From: Nissolia schottii
Taxonomy: Eukaryota; Streptophyta; Magnoliopsida; Fabales; Fabaceae
Reading direction: 5' to 3'
Assembly (NCBI GenBank): GCA_003254905.1
Contig: QANU01027238.1
Location: forward strand, 1-64,000
DNA length: 64,000 bases
Numbering within the stretch: position 1 is the first letter of the stretch; each line of letters opens with the position of its first letter. Below the pieces are notes generated by a model. That model saw nothing but the letters and a program-made list of their open reading frames with translations. It did not search any database and was not told where the DNA came from. A program made the translations under genes and the position numbers. Shown here in pieces: positions 43,572 through 56,905 of the stretch.

Positions 43572-46566
43572 TGTAACATCCCGTTATCCCCTTAGCGGAA
43601 TTTCGCTAGATAATTGATGAGCTAATTATATTTTTGGTTAAATCAGTAGAATTAGGAACCCTTGGGATTAAGAATTGTCTGTAGGAATATTTTTGTACGT
43701 TTTCTCAAAATTCTGCAGACACTAGAACAAACCCTTTTTGCCGTCTGAGCACAACCACGCGTCTAAAGTATCCGTAAAAGGTACGTCTACAGATGAAAAA
43801 TTATAAATACCTAAGTGATCCTAGAATATTACTTAGGAAAAATTAGGGGATCACAAGGATGTGATCAGAATATTTTTAGAACAGCCATACCCGAAGTACC
43901 GGGACCGAAGACGCCAAAAACCTGATCAAAAAGTGATCTGCCGGAGCCATAAAAATTTTGGCCACAAAATCAGCCAAGAAACAACAAAAGGAACGGCCAT
44001 GAAGCAGCCCACATAGCCAAGTCAATATTCAAACCAAATGAGTCATGAAAATGACATTTGGAATAAGGACAAAATAAGGGCATTTTGGGAATTTTGCCCC
44101 AAGGGCAAAATTGGAAAGAAAATTTCGTGCAAGAGGCCTATAAATACCCCTCAAATCAGAAATTTTGGGCAGAAATTGGAAATCCTAGCCAAAGCTCTGT
44201 CCGATTACACAATCGACTGTTATTCAGTCGAAACAGAGACCCAGACACTTCCTGTACACAACCTAGTTCCTGTTCTTCAGAAATCCCCTAACATAAGCCC
44301 ACAAAGAACCCTCAAAATCCTGGGAGAAATCTTGAAGGAACTCAGCCCAAGAGGAGTTAGAAAGCATCATCGCAAGTTGGAAGCCGTAGGAAACGTCGAA
44401 ACTAGGAAAAAGTGGGTAAACCGACATAATCACTGTCTATGTGATTTAGGATGTGTTGAGCTATGTTTTGTGTTAGAAATACATGCGGTTAGGATGTCTT
44501 TTATGGAACTTTGATACATACGTTGTTGATGCTTGTCTGGATCTGTTGTTGTTGTCTGTGCTTCTGTCAGAAGTTAGGAAAACCTAAGCAGTAAACGGAA
44601 CTATATCACGTTTTTATCAAGAACTGTATGCTGGGATTTTTATCTTGAAAAACTAATGTTATTTTTGGATTCTACACGAAATTTTGAGTGGGGATGTCAA
44701 GTTTTATGATTTTTGGAGTCCCCGATGAATTTCTCAGCAAACAGGCAGAAAACAGGGTTTTTATGAAAAAGGGCAAAACGGGAATTTCACATCTTGGGAC
44801 TGAAAAACTGGGTTTTTTTTACAGAAAATATGGGTTTAGAACCATCAAAAACCTTAAGGGCAATTCTTGAGTCCATCGGGTTTTTGCTAACAAAATTTCT
44901 GAAGAAAACAGGGCATTACGGGGGCGAAATGGTAATTTTGGGAAAAAGGATAAAGCAGGGATTTCGTGATTTGGGGGTTCATAATCTGACTTTTTAAGCA
45001 TGAAAAATGATCTTAGGACTGTCAAAAACCTTAGGGTAAGGTCTTGGACCTCTTCGGTTTCTGATCGCTATTTTCTGACAGAAACCAGACGCCTGTCTTA
45101 CTAGTTATTAGTTTGATATTTGTTTATGTTCAAGAAAGGTTGGAGCATGAATTTATGTTCTTTATATATGTTGAAATTGATGAGGAAAGTAAGTTTCTTA
45201 TTATGGTTGGAAATTGATGATTTATGTTAAGGATATGTTTGAACATGAAATGTTGAGCTGCGTAGGTTCTATGGGTGATGTGTGACATGACTATGTGAAG
45301 GTGTGCTATATATGTCAGACGTGCTATGTGCTTCATGAATAGGTTGTTAGGAAAATTATGGAGTTATTATGGAGATGATTTTACGCAACATGAAAGTATG
45401 TTTATTATGAACTGTTGACTGGCTTTATGAATTGTTGACTGGATATATGAATTGTCGACTTGATAAATGGACTGTTGATTGGAAAAGGAATAGGGCATGA
45501 CGTCATTAAGTCCCTAAAAAGGAATAACGGAGATTAAAGGATTCTTTTCCTAGCTATGCCACTAGCCGGCAGGAAAGACAAGCTGAACCCTAGGCATGCC
45601 TTGTCCCTAGCATAAGGACGGGGTAGGGTCCCCTAGCCATCCCTAGCATAAGGATGGATTCTCCTATCGTGATCTACTGAGGTTTAGTGCGGTCTAGTCC
45701 TCAAGGTATTGAGACACTAAGGAAGCCTGTCGCGGTAGGCCACCGTTACGGGGGGTTGAGCTTGAAGTATGTGCTCTAAGTGATATAACTGTACATAAGT
45801 GGAAGTGCGAAGAAGCTTATAACTAAAATGGGCACAGTTATAAGTGGACGCGCACTGAAACTTATTATGTGATTATGTGTAACTTAGGAAGTAAGGTAGA
45901 GAACAGATGACTTAGTAAGAAGAGTAGGTCCCCCAACCACCTAGTTAACTTAGATAAAGCTGCTCAGGCTTAGTATGGATCTTAAAATCAATAGGGAGCT
46001 AGTATAACTGTAACATCTAGAAATCCCTGAGTGGCCTGAGGCATGTATGAGGAAAAATAAGTCCCCTAATCCCTAAGGTTTCCCACTGAGAGCGCCATGT
46101 TCTCACCCCACTCATCCATGACTTCAGGTTTTGATGATGGTCAAGGAGCAGCGCCGTATGAGGAGGAGGCATCCCAGGGCAGGACGGCGGATGAGTAGAT
46201 ATTTAGCTAGTGGATAGTATATGCACTATTTTGTGATCTTTGTACTTATGACTATTATCACCTATGTACTCATGTACTTGTTATGTATGTATGATGGACC
46301 ACGTTTGTAATTATGACATGTGTTAAATATTTTCATATTTTATCACTTAAGCATGCTATGTTTCCGCACGCGATGTATGCTCTAACATGACAAGGCTCCT
46401 ATTTTACTTTATGTAGCGTACAAACTAAGTTTTAAATTGGTCCATACTTTGGGTATTAATATTTTAAATGCATAAATGGGACTAAGTACATTCCCCACCA
46501 AAGTAGATAACAACTTAGCCAGTAAGTTTGCGACTTAAGCGTAGGCTAGCTAGCTAGGGTGTTACA
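43572..46566 (+). mobile_element. 2995 bp solo LTR (copy C) with CATGT target duplication
   Basis: It begins TGTAACATCCCG at 43572 and ends TAGCTAGGGTGTTACA at 46566. Flanks are CATGT at 43567-43571 and CATGT at 46567-46571, a perfect 5 bp target duplication. It contains a TATA-like CTATAAATACCC near 44139. There is no internal region, so it arose by LTR-LTR recombination. Orientation is opposite to the LTR it sits in. A long open frame at 44038-44514 lies around the TATA box and has no family resemblance. The Del/Tekay-like assignment is inference. Confidence 0.92.
45405..45485 (+). repeat. Tandem repeat in solo LTR, GAACTGTTGACTGGMTWTAT, about four copies
   Basis: Units GAACTGTTGACTGG, GAATTGTTGACTGG, GAATTGTCGACTTG and GGACTGTTGATTGG follow each other every 22-25 bp. 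Confidence 0.8.
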
Positions 46567-48011
46567 CATGTGGGGGCTAATGGGGGTCCTCTTATATACC
46601 CGTTAGGGGTTACATTAGGGTACATCCTTTTTGCCCTCCATGTACCCATCAGGTGACCCCCGCCACCATCAGGGTACGTCCTTCTTTTCTCAAGTTGAGC
46701 TCAAACAAGATAGTAGCGACCCACAAACGCATTTAGCATAAAACGTAACCATCTCTGTGAGATGATGAGGGGTTGTCCTGTGACATTCCAGAGGGGTTAA
46801 TTTTGTTTCTTAACGTAACCATCCCCTGTGAAATGGTGAGGGGCTATCTTGCGACGTGCCATTTCCTAAACATCTTCTACGTCATCAATACTAGGGTACA
46901 TCAACCTATTTGGTCGAAAACCGCCTATAGTCTCATTCAATTCTAGGATTCATTTATTATCTTTTTTAACTTTAGCGTTGAATTTTCTAGCGATCTAACC
47001 TAAGGTCACCCTAACTCTCCTAGTTGTGACCTTTAATTTCTCATGATGCATGTCAACTGTCAATATAGCATATAGCAGGTACAACAAATATATAATTCAA
47101 ACATATAATCCTATTTACCTCTACAACCACTCACACAGACATACAACAAGGAAATTTTGTAAGATTTACTTGGTCGTCTCTGTTACGACCAAAAACTCAG
47201 AGTTCGGAATATTTTGCTTTGGTTTTAGCCACTTTAATCATTTCCCAAATCAAATTTATAAATTTTCTCAAAATTTCCAATTTAACCGTCCAAAGCTCAC
47301 CTAACTCCCATTTTACCCAAAATTCCCAAATTTCTCAAAGATTTTATTTATCGAAAAACCTAAAGGGTTCAAGACTCCACCCCAAGGTTTTTGATAGCTT
47401 TAAACTCATTTTTCATGGTATAAACCCAGATTTTTCACCAAATTTTCAAATTCCCATTTTTTCCCTTTTATGCCCGAAAATGTCATTTTACTCAATTTAC
47501 TCGAAAAATTCATCGGGGCTCCAAAAATTTTAAAACTCGACCCCCACACTCAATTTTTTGCTTAGATTTCAAAAATGATGTTATTTTTTTCCAAAATAAT
47601 TTCCTTGCATGCAAGAACTGCCCATAAAAAATTCAGTTCATAGTTTCCTCACTAGACTCCCAAATTTCCTAGTAAAAAATTGTCATGCAATCTCTTAAAA
47701 CAAATTTCTCCCAACTAAAACCAAATCAAGCATCCAAACTTAGTTCTAATATCAACATGCTAACAGATTCCATAAGCATAAAAATAAAATCAAATAGTTT
47801 AGAATAACTTAGCCTAATATCACTGCACTCTGCAATAATTTTTTTTCACTATATTTTTTTTATCACTACTGAGTGAAATTTTGTGAAAAAGAAGAGAAGA
47901 ATAGAAGAACTCTAAGTTTGAAGAAGACAAGACTCGGTGAGATGAGGAGGGAAGAGGGAAGAAGAGTGTTATATAGCTGAGGGAGAAGGAGGGAGAAACG
48001 ATTTTCGAAGA

Positions 48012-48217
48012 CCTAAAATCGGCATCCCCTCTGCCAATTTTAGGCTGCACCCACTTGCACCCAGGTTTCCAAAGCACGGTCAGCGAGGACCTGAAATCGG
48101 CATGCCTGACGCCGATTTCATCAGGCACTGCTGCACGACACCTGCACACCTTACGCCCCTGTCCCTTGCCACAGTCTTGTGTCACCTGAAATCGGTAGAA
48201 ACTTTTTCGATTTTAGG
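48012..48217. repeat. Three consecutive hairpins built on CCTRAAATCGG
   Basis: 48012-48044 pairs CCTAAAATCGGCA with TGCCAATTTTAGG. 48090-48125 pairs CTGAAATCGGC with GCCGATTTCATCAG. 48185-48217 pairs CCTGAAATCGG with CGATTTTAGG. All three share the arm sequence and lie upstream, in minus-strand sense, of the LTR's TATA-like box. Confidence 0.75.
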
Positions 48218-48602
48218 TTTTGGAACCATACGATTGTAAATTCGAATACCAACTCCTATTTTAGTTTTTTAATTCTTTCAATCCATTTTATTATTAAAAA
48301 AATCCATCAAAATCTTCCTCTTGCAATTATGATAATACAATGATAACCCAATATAATAAAAAGAATATGACAATTGAGGAGGAGCGAGCACCGTGCAAAC
48401 TGCCATGGTTCCGTACCATACCAAAACAGTTTAAAAGTTTGAAATGAATGATGGAACAAAGAAACATCAACCATAAATACGTGATGCCTGAAGCCATGCT
48501 TGCTTGTATTATTTTTCGGATATATGCATTAGCAGATTCGTTTTCCCCCCTCATCTATCATATCACCAACATTACCATTGTGGGGGCACTCGGTCCCTCG
48601 TA

Positions 48603-48684
48603 CTTATTCTGGTTGGTGTTACTGTTCCCAGTTGTAACATTGCCTTATTCTGGTTGGTGTTACTTTTCCCAGTTGTAACATTGC
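48603..48684 (+). repeat. Direct duplication of about 40 bp
   Basis: CTTATTCTGGTTGGTGTTAC then TTCCCAGTTGTAACATTGC occurs twice head to tail with one or two changes. Function unknown. Confidence 0.85.
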
Positions 48685-48801
48685 TTCTCCCTCATCTCCT
48701 ATGCTTGATTTCTACGCGCGTTCTTGGAGAGTGTGGCTCAGATTGTATTCATAATAAGTATAACAAGAGTTATATCACTTATTTAAATAAAAGAATAATT
48801 A

Positions 48802-48987
48802 AATTAAATTGCTATGCTGGGATTGTTCAAAGCTCTTTTTACCACGTTATTCTATCAAACAATTGTTACATAGATGAAAAAATAATAATAAACTTTTTTG
48901 TTTACTACTTGAAAAATTATGCATATAAGATAATTTAATTAAATGACAGTGAAAAAAAATTATGTTGTCTTTGCATAGCAATTAAAC
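48802..48987. mobile_element. MITE-like element, TIR TTTAATTGCTATGC family
   Basis: The left AAATTGCTATGC and right GCATAGCAATTAAAC are inverted. The right half (TTATGCATATAAGATAATTT) matches the element at 56382-56529. Non-coding. A related but more decayed stretch lies at 49025-49195 (ACTGTCATTGAATCAAAT; TTACAATTAAATTC). Confidence 0.6.
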
Positions 48988-49584
48988 TCATAAAATAATA
49001 TGCGAGCTTTTATTTTTTTAGTTTAAATCGACAGTGTAAAACATTTTTACACTGTCATTGAATCAAATCATTCTATATGTATAACTTTTTAATTAGTAGT
49101 GAGTGAGAGAATCAATTATTTTTTACTTATATGATAGTATTTGATTAGATGAATATAAAAAAAATTACATACTTAGTGTATTACAATTAAATTCTCTTCT
49201 TTTAAATAATTTATAAGTAACTTGTACACATTTATTATGAAATTTTTTCATATATCATTCTTTTATTTGATTAGTAATTGCATGAATATACTCTGTTTGC
49301 TTCATAATATATATTTTCGCCACAAACTCACACTCAGTATTTATACATCAAATAATTCATAAATGCGCAAGGTCTATCATATTTTTTTTTCTCTTACTTT
49401 TGTTTTCTCAACGTTGCACTCTTCACTTTTGTAAATGAGTATTAACAATACAGAACTATTCGATATATAAATAACATTACTTTTTTTGTGAAAGGGAGGT
49501 GAAACCTATAAGTTAATTTGATCCAAGGGTTTTTTTTTTTAAATTCTTTTCTAAATCATAACTCCATGTAGCCGAGGTTGAAGC

Positions 49585-50186
49585 GTGTGTGTGTATATAT
49601 ATATATATATATTTGTGTTATTGATCAGTTTCACATGATCAAGTTTTGATTATTTTCTTAATTGCTGGTTTCATCCATATGCTATATATATGTGCATCTT
49701 TATGTGAATAACCCCTATTGAAGAAAAAGGTGGAAGCTAGCTATAGGGTTGAAGGTTCAAGATACTATAGAGTTAAGTGGTTGAGTGGTCCATGCAAGGA
49801 AATAGTGCTCTCATAAGTGCTTTTGTGGTCCTGGAATTGAGGAAAGCCAAATTTGGAGGGAACTTGGGGAAAAGCGGGGCCAAAGGAACATGATGTGGTG
49901 GGAAGGAAGGGGGGGGGGGCCTTGGACCAAATTGGCTTCAATCTTTCATTCTCTAACATCAACCAGAAAATTAATTTGCTGAGGTGACATGGTTTTGTTT
50001 TCGGGTTATTCTACGATACCCAAGAAATTAAAATATTAAGAGTTTAAATCTGATTATGATATACATAGTTTACTTATCCCATAGCAATTTCTATTTGAAT
50101 TGTGTATAATGATCTAATTAATTTGTCCACATTAATATGATTTTAAACTCTTGAATTTTTTTATACCATGAAAGACCTCGTTGTTG

Positions 50187-50223
<37 letters not shown>
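49585..50223. repeat. Microsatellites (GT)n(AT)n and (ATT)n
   Basis: GTGTGTGTGT followed by an AT run at 49585-49612, and about eleven TTA/ATT units at 50190-50223. A G-run of about ten lies at 49910-49919. No gene is recognised between them. Confidence 0.85.
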
Positions 50224-53200
50224 GAGAATAAACGATTCAAAGATAATCGTTACGTAAACTTCCTTAAAAATGAAGAGTTTAACCTATAATATGATGGATA
50301 ACTTTTCCTAAAAATTATTATTAAGTCGACGTATAATAATTTTTTGTTTGTAACTATATATAATAACTTTGATACACTGTGATTTAACTATATATATTGT
50401 CACATAAAAATGTAAATGCCTCACACATTCACTGTTTCAAAAACTTTACAAATAATAGCACATAATTGAATGATATCAAGTGTGTATTATTACAAATCTC
50501 CAAGAAAAATATAATAAATAAAAATGATGCTTTGACTCCTATTTAACTGTCCGAATCTTTTTTTTTCTTTTTTCTTTTTTCTTTTTAATGTTCAAGAGTA
50601 GGAAGGCATGTATATGATTTTGTTTCAATTCATAGTCTTCTATTATGAACAATATGCACGTCCCTTTTAAATCCTCCAAAGAACTGCATTATTTTGGTAC
50701 CATTCATTGAGCCAAATTCCCTCCTCCATAATTGCTCCATACTGATAACACAGACACCATTTTGCTTTGATCTGCGCAATCATTTTCATAGACAAAGTGC
50801 ACATAGGAAAAGCATATACACCGAGATGTGTACAAAAACAACTAAGGATAAAACGTAGAGTCTTCAAAATATATAAATAGAACTTTTTTAATTTTCTTTT
50901 GTATGGATATAATTTTAATACCTTAAATTTAAACACATTTATAATAAAATTTTAAAATAAGTACAGCTTTCATAAAACTAACCAATCCCACTTTTATTAT
51001 AAATGCGTCTAAATGTAAAATTAAAATTGTATCCATACAATAATTTGTCAGTGCGCGGATATGCCGAAAGACGGGGGCTCCTAATCTGGATAAGGCAATG
51101 GTGGGGGCAGTGCTATTATCACGCGTAAAACTTGAATTAGACACTTCCAAAGTCTATTTGTCCAATCCACCCACAAATTTGGAAAATTAGGGTTTCTTTC
51201 AAACAGTGCAATTCAAAGTTTGTGATTACAACTGTTTGTCTGTCTATGTAGTCTTGTAATCTGTGGTCTATACTCAAATCTATCCACTTATACAATAAAT
51301 TAAAAGCAGTGGTAGGAAAAGTCACGGCATTGTTTATGATTGGAGGATAGCTTCCAATTAGGTTTGGTGAAGACCCGGAATATGTACTAAATTATCTACC
51401 TTTAGTTACGACATAGAGACTAATCAGACAATGACTTGGAAATCATATGCTTTTGGCTTCAAAGACATTCGATGTAGATCGGTTACAAATTAATTTTTGG
51501 ACTTGCATGTGGAAGAAAAAGGGTAATGCTAGTAACAATAGGACATGCATGATTGAAATTTAATAACATTAAAAAATGTTGTTGAATTATGAAAATATGT
51601 GTTAATATTTACATTAGTAATATTTTTATTAGTATTATTGTATTTAATCTATGTTGCTAAAGAATGTCGCCAATATTTTATTATATCTTTTGTAACATTT
51701 AAAAAAAAATGTAGTTTAACTCTTGTCAATAAAATAAAATAATGTAGTTGGATCATCGCTTTAAATATAAAATAACTTTAAAACTCGTAATCAACGTTTA
51801 TTCCTTTAAATAGAGTTACAGTACGCGAATGAATTAGTCATTATAACTTCTAATGATGGATACTTCGAAAGAAGGAGTGAAGACCAACATATTCAACTTT
51901 ATACGTTTAAATTGTGCAAAAAAAATATAAAATTTATTTTATGACATTTTTGTTGATGTTCATTTTTTGTTTAAACTAAACACAAATGATCTCTATGATA
52001 AATAATAATAGTTCAATAGTTGGATCGATAAAATTTAAATTTATAGATAATTAATTCGTATTTACAAAATGATAACGAGGTAATTTGGTCATAACACTTC
52101 TTTTAATAATACAGAATACTTCTTTTAAAATTATTTTTTTTTAAAAAAAAAGTGGATTCTACACGGGGCTTCCGTAAGATGAATGAGAATATATATATCT
52201 CTATGACATGGATCCTTTTCTAAGCTAATTCCTAATTAAGTTGGAGCTCACAGTCTCACTCACTTTCTATTCGAAGTGCCAAAGAGAACGATGCATACCG
52301 CACACACAAAAATTAGGCAAACTACCTACTTATGGAATAGTACTTAGGTGGCGTGGAAACTAGAATCTCAAGACTAAAGCACCTATGGCTAAAAGACACC
52401 CCTCATGCATGGTTGATTAATGGCATTAAATATGTAAACGATTGTGGATTGTGGATTGTGGATTGTGGATTGTGGAAATATATTTGTTGATTTTCAAACT
52501 TTTTCGAAAATGATTTATCGTCTTAACAAGTCTTTTTAAACACCTCTTTAATTAATTATTTCCTCCATTCCGTTTAAAATGTTTATTTTTTATATTTTAA
52601 GATTTTAAAATATCTGTTTATTTATAATATTTATGTATAATTACTTCTTTCTTTTTTCATTCATACCTCTAATTGTAATCGAACGTTTATTAGTATAATG
52701 AATGTGAAGAGAGTAATAATTGTATTAGAAATAGAAATTTATCTTTTTTATATAGGGATAATTTTGTCAACTCATATTATTTTATGCATTTATCAAGATT
52801 TTATTTTACAAAATGGAGGGAGTAAATAGTAACAGTTTTACTAACAAGTGCACCAAAGGCATTTGTTTAGTATACTAGAAAGACAAAACTTTCATTAAAC
52901 AGAAAGACATTTCAATATTTCAATGCATTAAATACATTAAATACATTAAAAACTTAAAATTGTTTAATGACTTTGTTATGAGATATTTTTATGTTTTTCA
53001 GACACTTATTAGCAAAATCCATTAAATAAAGTAAAAATTGATTATTGTTTAAGATTTTAAGACACTGATTACATTTACTTTTACTGCATTTATAGTAAGA
53101 AGATATTTAGAATAATTTTTAAGACAATGTGCTCATATTTGTTGTCATGTTCTATTTGGTTTAAGGGGATAGTGCGTAATAAAGTTTGAAGTTATGTTAG

Positions 53201-53972
53201 GCATTAGTCATTCAGTTCACCTTTTATTGTCATTTTTGAAAAAACACACATATTAAAAAATAATTTAATGAGCATTAAGATAGAAAATAATATAGAGTAT
53301 ATAGAATAAATTAATTTTAAATAATTAGTGTTATAGTTATTAGATGTCATTAGGAGGATAAAAGATAATAGGGATATAATTGAAAAAAAAAGGACATTTA
53401 ATGTATAATCAAATGACAAGTAATATATGTTGGAAAAATTTTGGATGAAAAATGACAACAAAAAGTGAACGAAGAGAGTAATAATAAGTAATGACTGTGT
53501 ACAAAAATTAAATTATTGGCAATGTTAAGAAATTTTGGATAGAAAAAAAATAGTGAAGGGAGGAATCCTCTTTATTTAATGATGACTAACGATTTATTTA
53601 AGGATGATATAGATCTTGTAGATTTTGATATCCACGAGACGAAACATAGTGGTAGCTTATATTATTCCTTAATCATGTGATGTAGATTTGATTTTCACTT
53701 ATATAAATAAAAAATTAAAAAAAAACATTTCATGATTAGTAGTAATTTACCATTTTGTATGAGTTTAATTATTGCGAAGGGATTAAGCACTGCTACTGAC
53801 ATTGGATACACTGAGCTCACTTAAAAAGATTAATTTTAATAAACTGACAATATAAAAATGTATACATACTTTTTTAACTAATACTTTATAAAATATTGTT
53901 TTTTACTAATTTTTTTAAAATAAATTAGAAGTAAAAATTCATATGAAAACATATTGTTTAATGACTTTGTTA

Positions 53973-53974
<2 letters not shown>
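50224..53974. other. AT-rich spacer
   Basis: No supported gene. A five-unit GATTGTG repeat lies at 52440-52475. A decayed GTAACATT/AATGTTGC-type stretch at 51530-51720 resembles the array at 37408-37765. Short open frames at 50667-51325 on the minus strand show no domain. Confidence 0.45.

Positions 53975-54006
<32 letters not shown>
53975..54006. repeat. (AT)n microsatellite
   Basis: About 15-16 AT units. Confidence 0.95.
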
Positions 54007-54010
<4 letters not shown>

Positions 54011-54184
54011 CCTAGGTGATGTCCAAACTTCGAAGGGTGATTACCATTGCTGTACTGAGTAGCATTTCTTTTTAGATGGTATTGCTGTGAGTAGCATATA
54101 CTTCTTGGACAATAAAAAGGGATTTATCATCTTGTTAATGATTGTTGAGATATACTTCATCAGTTAATGAATAGTAGACCAACA

Positions 54185-54290
54185 TGGGTTGGTCTAAGTG
54201 GTAAGCGGCTTGGTATCGAATTCGAGACCTTATGTATGTAGTTATTCCCACTGGGAGACTCACCCTACCATGTTGTAAATAATTTAAAAG
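54185..54290 (+). mobile_element. SINE-like unit with Pol III A and B boxes
   Basis: GGTTGGTCTAAGTGGTAAGC carries a tRNA-type A box (TGGTCTAAGTGG, 54190-54201), and GAATTCGAGACC (54218-54229) is B-box-like at the right distance. Downstream TTCCCACTGGGAGACTC is typical of the body of plant tRNA-derived SINEs. An A/T-rich tail follows. The 3' limit and target duplication are not clear. Confidence 0.6.
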
Positions 54291-54683
54291 AACTGCTATT
54301 AAAAAACTAGAAAGAGTGAATTATTAAAGTTTGATTAATTACTTTCACTAAATCATCAGTTACTTTAGAAATAATGCCTAATGATTTGGTTCAAAATCTT
54401 TAAAAAGAAACGAAGCAAAAAAGCCAAAGAAAGTGACAAGAAAGTTTCACGAAACACCAAAATAAGACAAGCATGCATGATCTAGTTTCTTTGTGTTTAA
54501 CAATGAGCGTAAAAAAGAATAAAATAAAGAGGGTCGTCAAAAGGATTGTTAAGGTGAGTTATTGTCAAAAAGAAAAAAAGGCACCCAATGCGTGGCAGTC
54601 TGTGATTGGTTGAGAATACCCTCACCACACTGACCCCACCCAACAACACAAAGTGTCGGATGCTCCACGAAACCTATGACTTC

Positions 54684-55191
54684 CAGGTGTACATGAAGTA
54701 GATCCATCTCATAAACCCGTTTGACTCAGTTACTCGGATTGAGTCGGGTGAGTTCATTGGATTATTAAATGATCACCCGACGAACTCAAGTCTTTGTAAG
54801 GTTGAGTAACATGTAGTTGAATTTTAAACTTGATCATCCCAATAAACCCAATTTTGTATTTTTTTAAAAAATATAATAATAGTAATAATAATAATAAAAA
54901 AATATTCTTACTTGTTTAAGTTAGGTAATGTTAATATAACTTTTTTTATTTTTTTAAAAAAATATATAGAAAAAAACAAAAACAAAAAATAGTAAAAAAC
55001 AACTTTAAAAATGTAAACAAAAAAATGCCCAACAGACTCAATGAACTCAACGAACTCATTCGACTCGACCTTGACTCGAGTCATGTTGGGTCCGCCATTC
55101 AAAAATACTTCACCCAATCTACTCAACCCAACATCGAGTGGGGTCAAAAAGTCACTAAAATCTCACTCGATCCACCCAACGTACACCCCTA
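54684..55191. mobile_element. hAT-like non-autonomous element, degenerate
   Basis: The left end CAGGTGTACATGAAGTAGAT and the right end, read in reverse (TAGGGGTGTACGTTGGGTGG), are imperfect inverted repeats. Inner arms carry GACTC/GAGTC and CAACCCAACA motifs. The style matches plant hAT MITEs, but no 8 bp duplication was found. Confidence 0.5.
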
Positions 55192-56381
55192 GAGCTCACC
55201 CTCTATTAATTTCACTCAATATTACTCCATTTGTCCACTTTTTGCTATCGTTTCTTAAACAAAAATTTGTTTAAAATTATTTATCATTTATTTAAATTAA
55301 AGAAGCACTAAATATACTTTTTACAAGTATATCTTTGTTATCTCTCGTACTCTTAATAACACTTAAATACTATAGCACTAATTACTCAAGGTTAATTTTG
55401 TCAGCATGCTCTTTATTTTCTTTATCTTAGTATCATTAAATGATTTCTTAAACTGTGTGTTCTTATTAAAAAAATTAACAACAAAAAGTAGACAAATGAA
55501 GTAGTTGCCTATGTTGTTATTCGTTTCCTTATTTGTACACTAAAAAAATAGTCATCTAACAGTCACCCAACAGAGCAATAAATATTATATAAAAAAAATA
55601 TTGTCATAGAATATTTTTGTGTGTCCATACACATGTGAGTTTAATATTACTACAAAACAGAGAAACAAATATTATCACCAAACATTTATGTGTGCTCGTG
55701 TATGCATATATTTAATATTATTCATTTTTTGTTTAACAATATTTATTTCTATGTTTAGTAATGTTTGTTTTTCTATTTTGTAATATTTACTTATATATTT
55801 TAGTGACTTTACGTGAGTATTTTTGAAGTGTACAACTAACATTTTTGGTGATTGTTGTTGGTTTATTTTTCAGTATTTTCATGTTAATATTAATTATATT
55901 TGTAGCCCTCCCTCTTCAAGTCTAGAAAAAAGACCACAATAATTTTTTATTAAATTTTCAACTATATAACATAAGAAACCTAGAGGCCAGCGAATTTCAG
56001 ATTCACATCTATATACCGGATCGGCATGATTCTTGCATTCATATAACCAAGTTTATTGCATTGATAATATCCAAAATGAAATTCAATGTCAACAAAAAGT
56101 GAACAATTGTACATAAATATTGTACAAAATATAATAAGAAGACAAATTTGTTATATAGTATAACAAGTATGTGAGACCCATGTATGATTAAAAGTTATTA
56201 TATTTTATATGCTATCCATATTTTATTGTTCACTTTTGCTGTTGATGTAACATAACCCATATTCATATCAATACTTTTGAGTAATGGGAATGAAGCATAT
56301 CAATTTGAAGCTTTTGGATTTAATTATATATTCTTGTCTATAATCAATCTTAATTACTTTATCATCCATAATTAATATGAA
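55192..56381. other. AT-rich spacer
   Basis: No gene. 55550-55870 has weak inverted similarity between CAACAGTCACC-like and GGTGATTGTTG ends and repeated AATATTTATT blocks, perhaps a decayed MITE. Confidence 0.4.
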
Positions 56382-56529
56382 TTTAATTGTTATGCACTAA
56401 GTTTATACTGTCATTCAATCAAATGTTGACACATAAGTAAAAATAATTAATTCCCTCATCCATAACTTAAAAAATTGTGCATATATAATAATTTAATTAA
56501 AAAAATATTATTATCGCATAACAATTAAA
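56382..56529. mobile_element. MITE, TIR TTTAATTGTTATGC
   Basis: The left TTTAATTGTTATGCACTAAG and right CGCATAACAATTAAA form a terminal inverted repeat of about 14 bp. It encodes nothing. Same family as 48802-48987. No confident target duplication. Confidence 0.65.
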
Positions 56530-56902
56530 CTTAGTTTATATTATACATGTTTAGTTAAAACTTAACACTAGTAATATTTTTTTCACTTTGAAACAAAAGG
56601 TTATCTCTTTCAAATTGAGGGAGCTAACTTAACTCAAAATAATTGTTACTATTATAAAACGAAGTGTAAAATTTATAAAATTGAGCACATAATAGACTCT
56701 AATACATCGTTTAATAAGATTTACTTAACCTAATTTAATCTCAAAAACTATAGATCGTGGAAGGGAATTGTGCAAGCTATTATAAAAACTATCTTCATCA
56801 TCTTAACACTTAATATCATTCCATATCATTCCATCTCCTAAACTTAATTTCAACTTAAGAAAAGAAAAGAAAACCCTCACAGATAGCGAACCTTTTGGTT
56901 TT

Positions 56903-56905
<3 letters not shown>

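Larger units (their letters stand above)
42626..48240 (-). mobile_element. Minus-strand long LTR (copy B), split by a solo LTR
   Basis: The minus-strand 3' end is TAGCTAGGGTGTTACA (read on plus as TGTAACACCCTAGCTA at 42626). Minus-strand blocks matching the other copies follow: GGATTTAAAATCAAGTAGGG and the TTCTCATCCACTTACTTATG region near 43180, and, beyond the insert, CAAAAACCTTGGGGTGGAGT-type sequence near 47380. The minus-strand TATA-like CTATATAAC lies near 47971. The LTR resumes after the solo LTR at 46572. The outer (5') limit near 48240 is not sharply defined. No internal coding region is visible on either side. Fossil. Confidence 0.65.

Noticed and set aside
44038-44514. 158-codon open frame in the solo LTR
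   Set aside because: It straddles the LTR TATA-like box and has no domain or repeat in common with the acidic frames of the family; most likely chance.
47820-48185. 121-codon minus-strand frame as a gene
   Set aside because: It lies in the LTR of copy B across the hairpins and pyrimidine-rich leader; hairpin arms produce the repeated residues. No domain seen.
55550-55870. MITE with CAACAGTCACC-like ends
   Set aside because: Arm similarity is weak and there is no target duplication; left as spacer.
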